From assembly GCF_028993575.1 (NCBI RefSeq), contig NZ_CP118615.1, positions 1,364,001 through 1,428,000 on the forward strand: a stretch of 64,000 bases of DNA, written 5' to 3'. The notes beneath the pieces were generated by a model that was given only the letters and a program-made list of their open reading frames with translations, was not told the origin of the DNA and did no database searches. The position numbers were made by a program, and so were the translations under genes. Source of the stretch: Micromonospora cathayae. GTDB taxonomy: Bacteria > Actinomycetota > Actinomycetes > Mycobacteriales > Micromonosporaceae. Below are positions 20,775 through 28,082 of the stretch, piece after piece (the stretch's first letter is position 1; the number at the start of each line of letters is the position of its first letter).

Positions 20775-21224
20775 GTGTCCACCACCGTCCACGCCGCCCC
20801 GCTGCTGCGACTCACCCCTGACGACGAGCCGGTGCCCGGCTGGGCGGTGGTGGTGACCGGTGACCGGATCGCCGCCGTCGGCCCGGAATCGGACCTGCTC
20901 GGGGCGTACCCGGGGGCGCGGGTCCGCCGCTGGGCGGGCACCCTCGGCCCGGGGCTGCGGCACGACGGCCCGCTGCCGGCGGCTCCCACGCCCCGGGAAC
21001 GGGTGCACGCGCTGTTCCGGCTCGGGGTGACCGCCGTACTGGCCGGGTACGTGACCGAACCCGGGCTGCGGGCCGTGGTCGACCGCAGCGACGTCGCCGT
21101 ACTGACCGCCCCGGTGCCGGTGGCCCTGCACTCGGGCGGGCGCGCGGACCTGGCCGTGCTGGCCGACGACGGTCGCTGTCTCGCCACCGTGCTCGCCGGC
21201 CGGCTGGTGCACCGGCGGGCCTGA
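20775..21224 (+). CDS. amidohydrolase composite-domain protein lacking the catalytic barrel
   Basis: This 149-aa protein starts like the beta-sandwich 'composite' domain of amidohydrolases/imidazolonepropionase ([19 protein letters not shown], then [11 protein letters not shown] where enzymes read PGlID-H). It ends with the matching C-terminal strands ([20 protein letters not shown]). Only ~70 residues lie between, instead of the ~280-residue metal-binding TIM barrel, and no HxH motif is present. It is therefore not expected to be an active hydrolase. Similar short 'imidazolonepropionase-like' proteins are annotated in actinobacteria. GTG start, 3 bp after the SGNH gene. Confidence 0.65.
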   Translation: MSTTVHAAPLLRLTPDDEPVPGWAVVVTGDRIAAVGPESDLLGAYPGARVRRWAGTLGPGLRHDGPLPAAPTPRERVHALFRLGVTAVLAGYVTEPGLRAVVDRSDVAVLTAPVPVALHSGGRADLAVLADDGRCLATVLAGRLVHRRA

Positions 21225-21271
21225 CCCCGTTCCCCGGCCGGCGGCCCGGGATCGGGCGTAGGTTGGGCGTC

Positions 21272-22174
21272 ATGGCCGTGCCGAGCGATCCGAACCCCCG
21301 TCTCCAGTCGTACGCGGACCCGCGGCGGCTCGTCACCACCGACTGGCTCGCCGAGCACCTCGGCGCCGAAGGGCTGGTGGTGGTGGAGTCCGATGAGGAC
21401 GTGCTGCTCTACGACACCGGGCACATCCCCGGGGCCGTCAAGGTCGACTGGCATCTGGAGCTGAACGACCAGGTCACCCGGGACTACCTGGACGCGAAGA
21501 GTTTCGCGGAACTGTGCGCCGCCAAGGGCATCGGGCGGGACGACACGGTGGTCTTCTACGGCGACAATTTCAACTGGTGGGCGGCGTACGCCCTCTGGGT
21601 CTTCTCCCTTTTCGGTCACCGGGACGTCCGGCTGCTCGACGGTGGCCGGCAGAAGTGGATCGCGGAAGGGCGGGAGCTGAGCCGGGACCGGGCCGCCCGG
21701 CCGCGCGCCGAGTACCCGGTCCCCACCCGCGACGACGCCCCGCTGCGGGCGTTCCGGGAACAGGTGATGGCGCACGTCGCGGCCGGTCGACCGCTGGTGG
21801 ACGTCCGATCGCCGGGCGAGTACACCGGCGAGATGCTGCACATGCCGGACTACCCGCAGGAGGGCGCGCTGCGCGGCGGGCACGTCCCGGGGGCGGTGAA
21901 CAAGCCGTGGAAGTCGGCGGTGAACCCCGACGGCACGTTCCGGTCGTCGGAGGAACTGCGCGGCATCTACGCCGACCAGTTGGGGCTGAGCCCGGACGAC
22001 GACGTGATCGCGTACTGCCGGATCGGCGAACGGTCCAGCCACACCTGGTTCGTGCTGCGGCACCTGCTCGGTTATCCGCAGGTACGCAACTACGACGGAT
22101 CGTGGACCGAGTGGGGCAACCTGGTCCGGGCCCCAGTGGTGCAGGGCGACCAGCCCGGCGGCCTCAACCCGTGA
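21272..22174 (+). CDS. sseA: thiosulfate/mercaptopyruvate sulfurtransferase (SseA-like)
   Basis: This 300-aa protein has two rhodanese domains. The inactive N-terminal domain (about residues 20-135) includes [13 protein letters not shown]. The catalytic C-terminal domain (about 165-295) carries the CRIGERSSH active-site loop with C249. It would transfer sulfane sulfur to cyanide, thiols or proteins. Length and the CRIGER loop fit the actinobacterial SseA/CysA2 group. ATG 21272 is used; a TTG 9 bases upstream is in frame. The parS-like site at 22212 lies in the gap downstream. Confidence 0.9.
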   Translation: MAVPSDPNPRLQSYADPRRLVTTDWLAEHLGAEGLVVVESDEDVLLYDTGHIPGAVKVDWHLELNDQVTRDYLDAKSFAELCAAKGIGRDDTVVFYGDNFNWWAAYALWVFSLFGHRDVRLLDGGRQKWIAEGRELSRDRAARPRAEYPVPTRDDAPLRAFREQVMAHVAAGRPLVDVRSPGEYTGEMLHMPDYPQEGALRGGHVPGAVNKPWKSAVNPDGTFRSSEELRGIYADQLGLSPDDDVIAYCRIGERSSHTWFVLRHLLGYPQVRNYDGSWTEWGNLVRAPVVQGDQPGGLNP

Positions 22175-22211
22175 CGGCTCTGCCGGCCCCGGCCAGTGAC
22201 CGACCTCGACG

Positions 22212-22227
22212 CGTGCCACGTGAAACA
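22212..22227. promoter_or_regulatory. second parS-like site (one strong half)
   Basis: CGTGCCACGTGAAACA matches 13 of 16 positions of TGTTTCACGTGAAACA, and the right half CACGTGAAACA is exact. It is intergenic, between the sulfurtransferase and TetR genes, and no hairpin explains it. Confidence 0.45.
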
Positions 22228-22259
22228 CCGGAGAATTGACAGCGGATTACGCTTGCCGG

Positions 22260-22886
22260 GTGACGGTGGAGCAGCAGGCGGCACGGGGCGGCGCGAACGG
22301 GGTGACGGGTACGACGCGCCGACGGTCCCGCCGGGACGAGATCCTGGACATCGCGGTGGGCCTCTTCGCCGCCCGCGGCTACCACGGCGTGTCGATGGAC
22401 GACATCGGCGCGGCGGCCGGGGTGACCGGTCCGGCGCTGTACCACCACTTCGCCGGCAAGGAGGCGATGCTGGCGGCCGCGCTGATCCCGGTCAGTGAGG
22501 GGCTGCTCGCCGGGGGCCGGGAACGCGCCGCCGGGCACCCCGACGACCCGCGCGGCGCGCTGGAGTCGCTGATCGACTTCCACGTCGACTTCGCCCTGGC
22601 CCACCCGGCGGTGATCGCCCTGCACCTCAACGAGCTGGACCGGCTGCCCGAGGAGCCGCGCCGGATGATCCGCCGGTTGCAGCGCCTCTACGTCGAGGAG
22701 TGGGTGACGGTGCTGACGGCCCTGCACCCCGGGCTGCCGGCCGGCGAGGCGCGGGTGCTCGCGCACGCCGCGTTCGGCCTGATGAACTCGACGCCCTTCC
22801 TCGGTGGCGAGGTGGACCGGCAGCGCCGGGCCGAGCTGCTGCGCGGCGCGACGCTCGCCGCACTGCTCGCGCGCACCGACTCGTAG
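22260..22886 (+). CDS. TetR/AcrR family transcriptional regulator
   Basis: This 208-aa repressor-type protein has an N-terminal helix-turn-helix at about residues 25-70 (DEILDIAVGLFAARGYHGVSMDDIGAAAGV, seen here in two parts around residue 40, then GPALYHHFAGKEAML). The C-terminal ligand domain resembles TetR proteins linked to acyl-CoA metabolism (SACE_7040 type). GTG 22260 is chosen; TTG 22236 is an alternative. It lies 59 bp upstream of the biotin carboxylase gene on the same strand and is the natural candidate regulator of the 22.9-30.9 kb catabolic set. A possible operator is the palindrome at 28048-28057. Confidence 0.85.
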   Translation: MTVEQQAARGGANGVTGTTRRRSRRDEILDIAVGLFAARGYHGVSMDDIGAAAGVTGPALYHHFAGKEAMLAAALIPVSEGLLAGGRERAAGHPDDPRGALESLIDFHVDFALAHPAVIALHLNELDRLPEEPRRMIRRLQRLYVEEWVTVLTALHPGLPAGEARVLAHAAFGLMNSTPFLGGEVDRQRRAELLRGATLAALLARTDS

Positions 22887-22945
22887 CGACCGGTCCGCGC
22901 GTGGTTTCCTGACATCGTCCACCACCCCAGGACGATGGAGGAAAC

Positions 22946-24313
22946 ATGATCGAGTCGTTGCTCGTCGCCAACCGCGGTGAGATCGCTCGACGGGTCATCC
23001 GTACCGCGAAGCGGCTCGGGATCCGGACCGTGGCGGTGCACTCCGAAGCCGACCACGAGCTGCCCTTCGTGACCGAGGCGGACGAGGCGGTGTGCGTGGG
23101 ACCGGCGAACCCGGCCCAGAGTTACCGCAACGTCGAGGCGATCATCGCCGCCGCCAAGTCGACCGGTGTGCAGGCCGTCCACCCCGGCTACGGTTTCCTG
23201 TCGGAGAACGCCGACTTCGCCCGTACCGTCGAGGCGAACGGCCTGATCTGGGTCGGGCCCGGCGCGGACGCGATCACCGCGATGGGCGACAAGATCAACG
23301 CGCGGAACCTGATGGCGGCGGCCGGGGTGCCGGTCGCGCCCGGCACCACCGACCCGGCGGCCGACCTCACCGCGGCGCTGGCCGCGGCGGCGGAGATCGG
23401 CTACCCGGTGATGGTCAAGGCGGCGGCCGGTGGCGGCGGCATGGGCATGGCGGTGGCCACCGACGAGGCCGCGTTGCGCACCGAGTACGACAAGGTCCGC
23501 GCGTTCGCCGAGCGGATGTTCGGCGACGGCTCGGTGCTGATCGAGCGGTACTTCCCCCGGGTACGCCACGTCGAGGTGCAGATCCTCGGCCTGGCCGACG
23601 GCCGGGTGGTCGCGCTGGGTGAGCGGGAGTGCTCGGTGCAGCGGCGCAACCAGAAGCTGGTCGAGGAGTCCCCGTCCCCGGCGGTCTCCCCGGAGCTGCG
23701 GGAGCGGCTTCTCGCCGCGGCGGTCCGGGCCGGCGAGGCGGTCGGCTACCGCAACGCGGGCACGGTGGAGTGCCTACTGGTCCCGCGCCAGCGGGACGGT
23801 AGGGGGGACGGCCCGGCGTCCGATGAGTTCTTCTTCCTGGAGATGAACACCCGGCTCCAGGTGGAGCACCCGGTGACCGAGTACGTCTACGGCGTCGACC
23901 TGGTCGAGGAGCAGTTGCGGGTGGCCGCCGGCCTGGCGCCGACCTTCGACCCGGACGCGCTGACCCCGCGCGGGCACGCCATCGAGCTGCGGATCAATGC
24001 CGAGGACCCGAAGCGGTTCCTGCCCGGCCCCGGCGTGATCGCCACCTGGGTCGAGCCGTCCGGCGAGGGCGTCCGGGTCGACTCCGGGTACGTCGCCGGC
24101 AACACCGTCACCCCGTTCTACGACTCGCTGCTGGCCAAGCTGATCGTGTCCGGCGCGGACCGGGCCGAGGCGGTCGCGCGGGCCCGCACCGCGGTGGCCG
24201 GGTTCGAGGTCGTCGGCCCGAAGTGCAACCTGCCGTTCTTCACCGAACTGCTGGAGAACGCCGAGTTCGTCTCCGGCGACTACGACACCGGCATCGTCGG
24301 CCGGATGCGCTGA
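22946..24313 (+). CDS. acyl-CoA carboxylase, biotin carboxylase subunit
   Basis: This 455-aa protein holds the biotin carboxylase domains only: N-terminal ESLLVANRGEIARRVIRTA, ATP-grasp with the glycine-rich VKAAAGGGGMGMAVA loop near residue 160, the EMNTRLQVEHPVTE motif near 300, and a C-terminal biotin-carboxylase domain. It would carboxylate a biotinylated carrier using ATP and bicarbonate. No biotinyl (MKM) domain follows, either in this protein or elsewhere in the window, so a carrier must come from another locus. ATG 22946 follows GGAGGAAAC. Its context with the carboxyltransferase (28083) suggests propionyl- or methylcrotonyl-CoA carboxylase. Confidence 0.9.
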   Translation: MIESLLVANRGEIARRVIRTAKRLGIRTVAVHSEADHELPFVTEADEAVCVGPANPAQSYRNVEAIIAAAKSTGVQAVHPGYGFLSENADFARTVEANGLIWVGPGADAITAMGDKINARNLMAAAGVPVAPGTTDPAADLTAALAAAAEIGYPVMVKAAAGGGGMGMAVATDEAALRTEYDKVRAFAERMFGDGSVLIERYFPRVRHVEVQILGLADGRVVALGERECSVQRRNQKLVEESPSPAVSPELRERLLAAAVRAGEAVGYRNAGTVECLLVPRQRDGRGDGPASDEFFFLEMNTRLQVEHPVTEYVYGVDLVEEQLRVAAGLAPTFDPDALTPRGHAIELRINAEDPKRFLPGPGVIATWVEPSGEGVRVDSGYVAGNTVTPFYDSLLAKLIVSGADRAEAVARARTAVAGFEVVGPKCNLPFFTELLENAEFVSGDYDTGIVGRMR

Positions 24314-24325
24314 CCGGAGTCGCTC

Positions 24326-24376
24326 CCCGGCCGGGTGGTGCGCCCTGCGGCCCGACCCGGCCGGGTGGTGCGCCCT
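24326..24376. repeat. direct repeats in a hairpin-prone region after the carboxylase gene
   Basis: A 21-bp unit ending GGTGGTGCGCCCT occurs exactly twice, at 24326-24346 and 24356-24376 (30-bp period). A third GACCCGGCCGGGAGCG follows at 24380-24395, which is also nearly the reverse complement of CGCTCCCCGGCCGGGT at 24321-24336. The stretch could therefore fold as a terminator for the carboxylase gene. Confidence 0.5.
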
Positions 24377-24472
24377 AGCGACCCGGCCGGGAGCGTCCCG
24401 TCCTACTGGCCCGACCCGGCCAGGGCCGGTCCGTACTGCTTGCGCTCTCCGGCCGGGACGGTCCCCAGGTGG

Positions 24473-25615
24473 TCAGAACGACGGCCGCGTGGGCATCCGG
24501 CCCGTGGGAGGTGTGCGCCGCCGCGCGGTGTCGCCCGCCAGCGGCGGGAACCGGTCGGCGGATCGGTTCGGAGTTGCCCCGGGCGGCGCGGCGGGAGCGG
24601 ACCCGTCGACCTGTTCCGGGGCGGCCCGGAGCGCGCCGTGCCAGAGGCCCTCGATCCACAAGTGCGTCTCGGCCCCGCCGGGGCCTGACCGCCGAGGCGT
24701 CGCCAGGTCGACCCGGGGTGGTGGGTTGCGTGACCGGTCCCGGACGCTCTCGTCCGGCTCGGCCGGGCCGGGAAAATGACCGCTGTTGCGGGCGGTACGC
24801 GGCGCCGGTGCGGGATCGCCCGGACCGCCCAGGCCGCCCGGACCGGTTACCGGCGGGCCGGCCCGGTCGGTTCCGCCGGTCGGGTCGGTCCGGCCGATTT
24901 CGTCGGCCTGGTCGGTTCGGCCGGTCCGGTCGGTCCGGTCGTCGGCCCGATCGGTTCCGCTGGCCCGATCGGTCCGCCAGGACCGGTCGAGGAGGTCCCG
25001 GAGCTGGCGGTTCTCGGCGCGGCTGGTAGCGAGTTCCTGCTCGAGTTGGGCTTTCTGCCGGCGTAGCAGCTCGATCAGGGCGGTCTCCGGGCTGCCGGTG
25101 CCAGCTGGATCGACGGCCGGGGCGGGGCGGGGATCGGGGGCCGCGTGAGCGGGGACGATGTCCGGGACGGCCTCGACCGGATGGTAGCCACGGGCTGCCG
25201 CGTGCAGGGCGGCCAGTCTGGCGAGGGTGGCCGGTTGTTGCTCGACCGGTACGAGGTGCCGGACCAGCAGCGTCACCTGTTGCCAGGCCGGACCCCGGCT
25301 ACGTCTGGTGAAGTGCCAGGACAGCTTCTTCCGCATCCGGCGCTGGCTGACCTTGTCGGGCGGGTTGTGCCGGCGCGTCGTCTGGTTCTGGACGCGGGCC
25401 CGGTCCCGCATGATCTTGAGGACGAGTCGTCGCCAGGTGTCCACCCGGCCGACCTCGGGATGCTTCTCCGCCAGGGCGCGCGCCGCGAGCGTGTACGCCG
25501 CCACGGCGTCGTCACCCCAACGCTCGGTGAGCTGGCCGGTGAGCTGGTCCGGGGAAGTCAGCCTGTGGGGGGTCCGTTCCCCGGACGGGGACGGTAACTC
25601 GTTGTGGGGGGTCAC
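24473..25615 (-). CDS. unknown basic/coiled-coil protein with Arg-Asp-Thr repeats
   Basis: I do not recognise a family for this 380-aa protein. The N-terminal ~125 residues are strongly basic and helical (TWRRLVLKIMRDRARVQNQ; VSQRRMRKKLSWHFTRRSRG). A leucine-rich coiled coil lies near residues 195-230 (LLRRQKAQLEQELATSRAEN). A degenerate repeat of RTDR/GTDRA units (~230-270) and a long Pro/Ala/Arg-rich tail follow. There is no signal peptide or membrane segment. Basic region plus zipper-like coil suggests nucleic-acid binding, as inference only. GTG 25615 has the ribosome binding site GGAAGGA. It is divergent from the 65-aa gene, with palindromes between them. Confidence 0.5.
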   Translation of the reverse strand: MTPHNELPSPSGERTPHRLTSPDQLTGQLTERWGDDAVAAYTLAARALAEKHPEVGRVDTWRRLVLKIMRDRARVQNQTTRRHNPPDKVSQRRMRKKLSWHFTRRSRGPAWQQVTLLVRHLVPVEQQPATLARLAALHAAARGYHPVEAVPDIVPAHAAPDPRPAPAVDPAGTGSPETALIELLRRQKAQLEQELATSRAENRQLRDLLDRSWRTDRASGTDRADDRTDRTGRTDQADEIGRTDPTGGTDRAGPPVTGPGGLGGPGDPAPAPRTARNSGHFPGPAEPDESVRDRSRNPPPRVDLATPRRSGPGGAETHLWIEGLWHGALRAAPEQVDGSAPAAPPGATPNRSADRFPPLAGDTARRRTPPTGRMPTRPSF

Positions 25616-25947
25616 GCCGGTCCTTCCGGAGCACACGACTCGGACCCGTATTTGTACCCGTTCCGGTCAGTGACCGTGGCCGATCGCCACGGCGATCGTC
25701 CGGTTCTGGCCGGCTCGTTGTCCGGATAGGACACATCGGGTGACCACGGCGACGGATCCCCTTACCGCGGAACGGTTCCGGCCAGAACGGGATGGTCGGG
25801 CCGGCCAGCAGGTCGGACCCGGCCGGCGACCTGGTCGTTGGAGCAGTCAGGTGAGGAGCGGAACCGGCGGTGGCCCCGGGTGGCGGGGCGGTGCAGGGGA
25901 TCCCGCTCCGATCCGGCTCGGAGCCAGGATCGACGGAAGGACGGCGC
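25616..25947. other. 332-bp divergent intergenic region with two palindromes
   Basis: No gene is supported here. It holds the 5' regions of the coiled-coil gene (-) and the 65-aa gene (+), and the palindromes at 25664-25676 and 25681-25698. Confidence 0.6.
25664..25698. promoter_or_regulatory. paired perfect palindromes (candidate operators)
   Basis: CGGTCA-G-TGACCG at 25664-25676 is followed 4 bases later by CGATCGCC-AC-GGCGATCG at 25681-25698. Both are perfect inverted repeats with short spacers, 48-85 bp upstream of GTG 25615. This spacing suits dimeric repressor sites that control the divergent pair. Confidence 0.45.
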
Positions 25948-26145
25948 ATGAACAATGACGAGGCACGCCGCCCGGTGACCCCGGAACGGGTGGCCCGGGC
26001 GCTACGGGCGGCTTCCCTGGGTACGGATGCCGTGGTGGTGGTGGCCGTGGTGGCGGGTCAAGAGGACGTCGGAACCTGTGCCGGTGCCCTCTCGGCCGCT
26101 CTCCGGTGCGCTGCCGGGCTCTTGGAAGGATCGTCGCGACGCTGA
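25948..26145 (+). CDS. small hypothetical protein (65 aa)
   Basis: Starts MNNDEARRPVTPERVARAL at ATG 25948 after the GGAAGGAC ribosome binding site. A charged N-terminal helix is followed by a hydrophobic stretch (TDAVVVVAVVAGQED) and an Ala/Cys helix (GTCAGALSAALRCAAGLLEG). No family is recognised. It is divergent from the coiled-coil gene and ends before a strong hairpin at 26168-26194, so it looks like a complete monocistronic unit. Confidence 0.5.
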   Translation: MNNDEARRPVTPERVARALRAASLGTDAVVVVAVVAGQEDVGTCAGALSAALRCAAGLLEGSSRR

Positions 26146-26528
26146 TCCCGGATACGGCATACGAGCGGTCGGGGGTGGGACTCCCGCCCCCGACGGCTCG
26201 CCGCCCTCCGACAGAACCCGCCCTCCGACGGCCTCGCCGCCCCTGACGGTCTGCCGGCGGCTGCGTGTGCCGGGTCCGGCCCGCATGTCACCGGATTCCT
26301 GACGGTCGATGCATTGTCGTTGTTCATGAGTCATCGACGGAATAAGTCTGGATTACGCGCCAAGCGTCGGTATCTCTTTCTGGCGCAATGCTGGGATTCC
26401 CATCGCCGGGTCTTCCGCATATTTCGATTAGCATCGATAAACTGGTCGGTGGCCGGACCCTCGGACCGCCGACGGTGGTGGACCGAGGGCGGACGTGCCG
26501 TCCCGGTTGTCCAGAAGTGGGTGGTCGC
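26146..26528. other. 383-bp intergenic region with terminator and low-GC pocket
   Basis: No gene is supported. It contains the hairpin at 26168-26194. A markedly A/T-rich stretch for this genome follows (about 26300-26450; hand counts of two 60-base lines give 31 and 34 G/C). It includes the inverted repeat TCGAT-TAGC-ATCGA at 26424-26437 and probably the promoter of the secreted-protein gene. Confidence 0.5.
26168..26194 (+). terminator. hairpin terminator after the 65-aa gene
   Basis: GTCGGGGGTGGGA (26168-26180) pairs with TCCCGCCCCCGAC (26182-26194), with one T-G pair and a very tight turn. It lies 22 bases past the stop at 26145. Confidence 0.6.
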
Positions 26529-26885
26529 ATGGGTAGCACGTTGAAGCGGGTGGCGGCGGGGATCGCGGGTGGGGTCATGGCGCTGACCGTGGCGGCAGCG
26601 CCCGCACAGGCCAGTGGTGCCTTCACCGTCGACCTCACCTGCGGCGTACCGGACATCTGGGGTACCACCTGCGACGCGGCGGCCGTCAACGGGACCGGCA
26701 ACTACACGTGGCAGTGGTTCTACGAGGGCTACACCGGTTCCCCCTACACGACCACGACCCCGTACACCGCAAGTGGCGTCGGCTGCCCGCCGGGGGTCTA
26801 CCAGACCAGCCTGGGGGTGAGTGTCCGGGACGGTGCCGGCCGGACCGCGAGCCAGCACGTGTACGTCGTCTGCGGTTGGGTCTGA
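26529..26885 (+). CDS. small secreted protein with signal peptide
   Basis: This 118-aa protein has a clear Sec signal peptide (MGSTLKRVAAGIAGGVMAL, cleavage likely after PAQA near residue 28). The mature part of ~90 residues is rich in Thr, Tyr and Gly and has four cysteines (LTCGVP, TTCDAA, VGCPPG, VVCGWV), likely two disulfides. The last third (SVRDGAGRTASQHVYVV) resembles the final strands of PKD/Ig-like domains, but this is weak. The function is unknown. Start is ATG 26529; the frame is open upstream, but the signal peptide fixes the start. Two hairpins follow at 26943-27007. Confidence 0.7.
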   Translation: MGSTLKRVAAGIAGGVMALTVAAAPAQASGAFTVDLTCGVPDIWGTTCDAAAVNGTGNYTWQWFYEGYTGSPYTTTTPYTASGVGCPPGVYQTSLGVSVRDGAGRTASQHVYVVCGWV

Positions 26886-26942
26886 GTCGGCAGGACCGTC
26901 CACCCGGCGGTGTCGCGGTCCGGGCGGCGGGCTGAAATCCTG

Positions 26943-27007
26943 GGAGACACCAGTCTCCGGTGCCGGGGTCGCGTCGGGCAGGGATCCTGCCGGTGCGCCC
27001 CGGCACC
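26943..27007 (+). terminator. tandem hairpins between secreted-protein and HMG-CoA lyase genes
   Basis: Hairpin 1 is GGAGAC-ACCA-GTCTCC (26943-26958). Hairpin 2 follows immediately, with GGTGCCGGGG (26959-26968) pairing with CCCCGGCACC (26998-27007) and enclosing a smaller stem GGCAGG-GAT-CCTGCC. The set ends 22 bases before ATG 27030, so it is either a terminator for the upstream gene or a structured leader of the downstream one. Confidence 0.5.
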
Positions 27008-27029
27008 ACGGCACACCGAGGTGACCACC

Positions 27030-27944
27030 ATGACCCAGCTGCCAGCCACCGTGTCGATCCGTGAGGTCGGGCCCCGGGACGGACTCCAGAACGAGGAGCC
27101 GATCCCGACCGACGCCAAGGTGCGGCTGCTCGACGCGCTCTCCGGGACCGGCGTACGGCGGATCGAGGCGGTCTCGTTCGTGCACCCGAAGGCGATCCCG
27201 CAGATGGCCGACGCCGACGAGGTGTGGCAGCGGGCGAAGCGGGTCGACGGGGTGCGCTACTCGGCGCTGGTGCCGAACACCCGGGGCGCGCAGCGGGCGC
27301 TGGCCGCCGGGTTCACCGAGATCGAGGTGGTGGTCTCGGCGAGCGACACGCACAACCGGCGCAACGTCAACCGCTCGACCGACGAGTCGCTGGACGACAT
27401 CGCCGAGCTGATCGACCTGCTGCACGGCGCGGGCGCGCGGGCCGAGGTGATCGTCGCGACCAGCTTCGGCTGCCCGTACGAGGGTGACATCGACCCGCGC
27501 CGGGTCGCCGGCATCGTGGACCGGGTGGTCCGCGACGGCGCGGACCGGGTGGCCTTCGGCGACACCACCGGCATGGGCACCCCGCGCCGGGTCCGCGAGC
27601 TGTTGACCGAGGTACGGGACCGGAACGCGAGCATTCCCGTGCTGCTGCACTTCCACAACACCCGGGGTACCGCGCTGGCGAACCTGTTGACCGCGCTGGA
27701 ACTGGGGGTGACCGAGTTCGACGCCAGCGTCGGTGGGCTGGGTGGCTGCCCGTACGCGCCGGGGGCGAGCGGCAACCTGGCCACCGAGGAGGCCGTGCAC
27801 ATGCTGCACGACATGGGTGTCGACACCGGTATCGACCTGGACGCCCTGCTGGAGTGCGCGGCCCTGGCCGAGGAACTGGTCGGCCGGCAGCTCCCGTCCG
27901 GTGTGCTGCGGGCCGGTCCGCGTACCCGGCTCACCCCGCACTGA
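27030..27944 (+). CDS. mvaB: hydroxymethylglutaryl-CoA lyase
   Basis: This 304-aa TIM-barrel enzyme cleaves HMG-CoA to acetoacetate and acetyl-CoA, the last step of leucine breakdown. Diagnostic motifs are EVGPRDGLQNE at residues 12-22, the metal-binding HFHNTRG near 210, and the catalytic-loop signature GLGGCPYAPGASGN with C240. Length fits bacterial HMG-CoA lyases. ATG 27030 is chosen because GAGGTG precedes it and the motif-bearing part starts there. It lies upstream of the carboxyltransferase and acyl-CoA dehydrogenase genes, consistent with a leucine/isovalerate pathway cluster. Confidence 0.93.
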   Translation: MTQLPATVSIREVGPRDGLQNEEPIPTDAKVRLLDALSGTGVRRIEAVSFVHPKAIPQMADADEVWQRAKRVDGVRYSALVPNTRGAQRALAAGFTEIEVVVSASDTHNRRNVNRSTDESLDDIAELIDLLHGAGARAEVIVATSFGCPYEGDIDPRRVAGIVDRVVRDGADRVAFGDTTGMGTPRRVRELLTEVRDRNASIPVLLHFHNTRGTALANLLTALELGVTEFDASVGGLGGCPYAPGASGNLATEEAVHMLHDMGVDTGIDLDALLECAALAEELVGRQLPSGVLRAGPRTRLTPH

Positions 27945-28047
27945 CCCGAGGTCGCCGACCCCGCTCACCGGCGCCGGCCGGCCGGTCGGTCCGTGTTGAA
28001 CCGCCGGTCCCGGGGAGTGGGAGAGGGCGGGGCGGGTGAGGTAACCT

Positions 28048-28057
28048 AACGATCGTT
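28048..28057. promoter_or_regulatory. candidate TetR operator before the carboxyltransferase gene
   Basis: AACGATCGTT is a perfect 10-bp palindrome, 25 bases upstream of GTG 28083 and directly after a TAACCT sequence that could be a -10 box (28042-28047). Outer CCT/AGG bases extend the symmetry with one inserted base. TetR-family regulators of acyl-CoA genes often bind AACG/CGTT-type sites. Confidence 0.45.
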
Positions 28058-28082
28058 CAGGTCGCTTGGTGAGGGGGTCGGC

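Noticed and set aside
26943-27007. Known riboswitch before HMG-CoA lyase
   Set aside because: The stems do not show the conserved cores of TPP, cobalamin, SAM, glycine or FMN riboswitches; kept only as hairpins.
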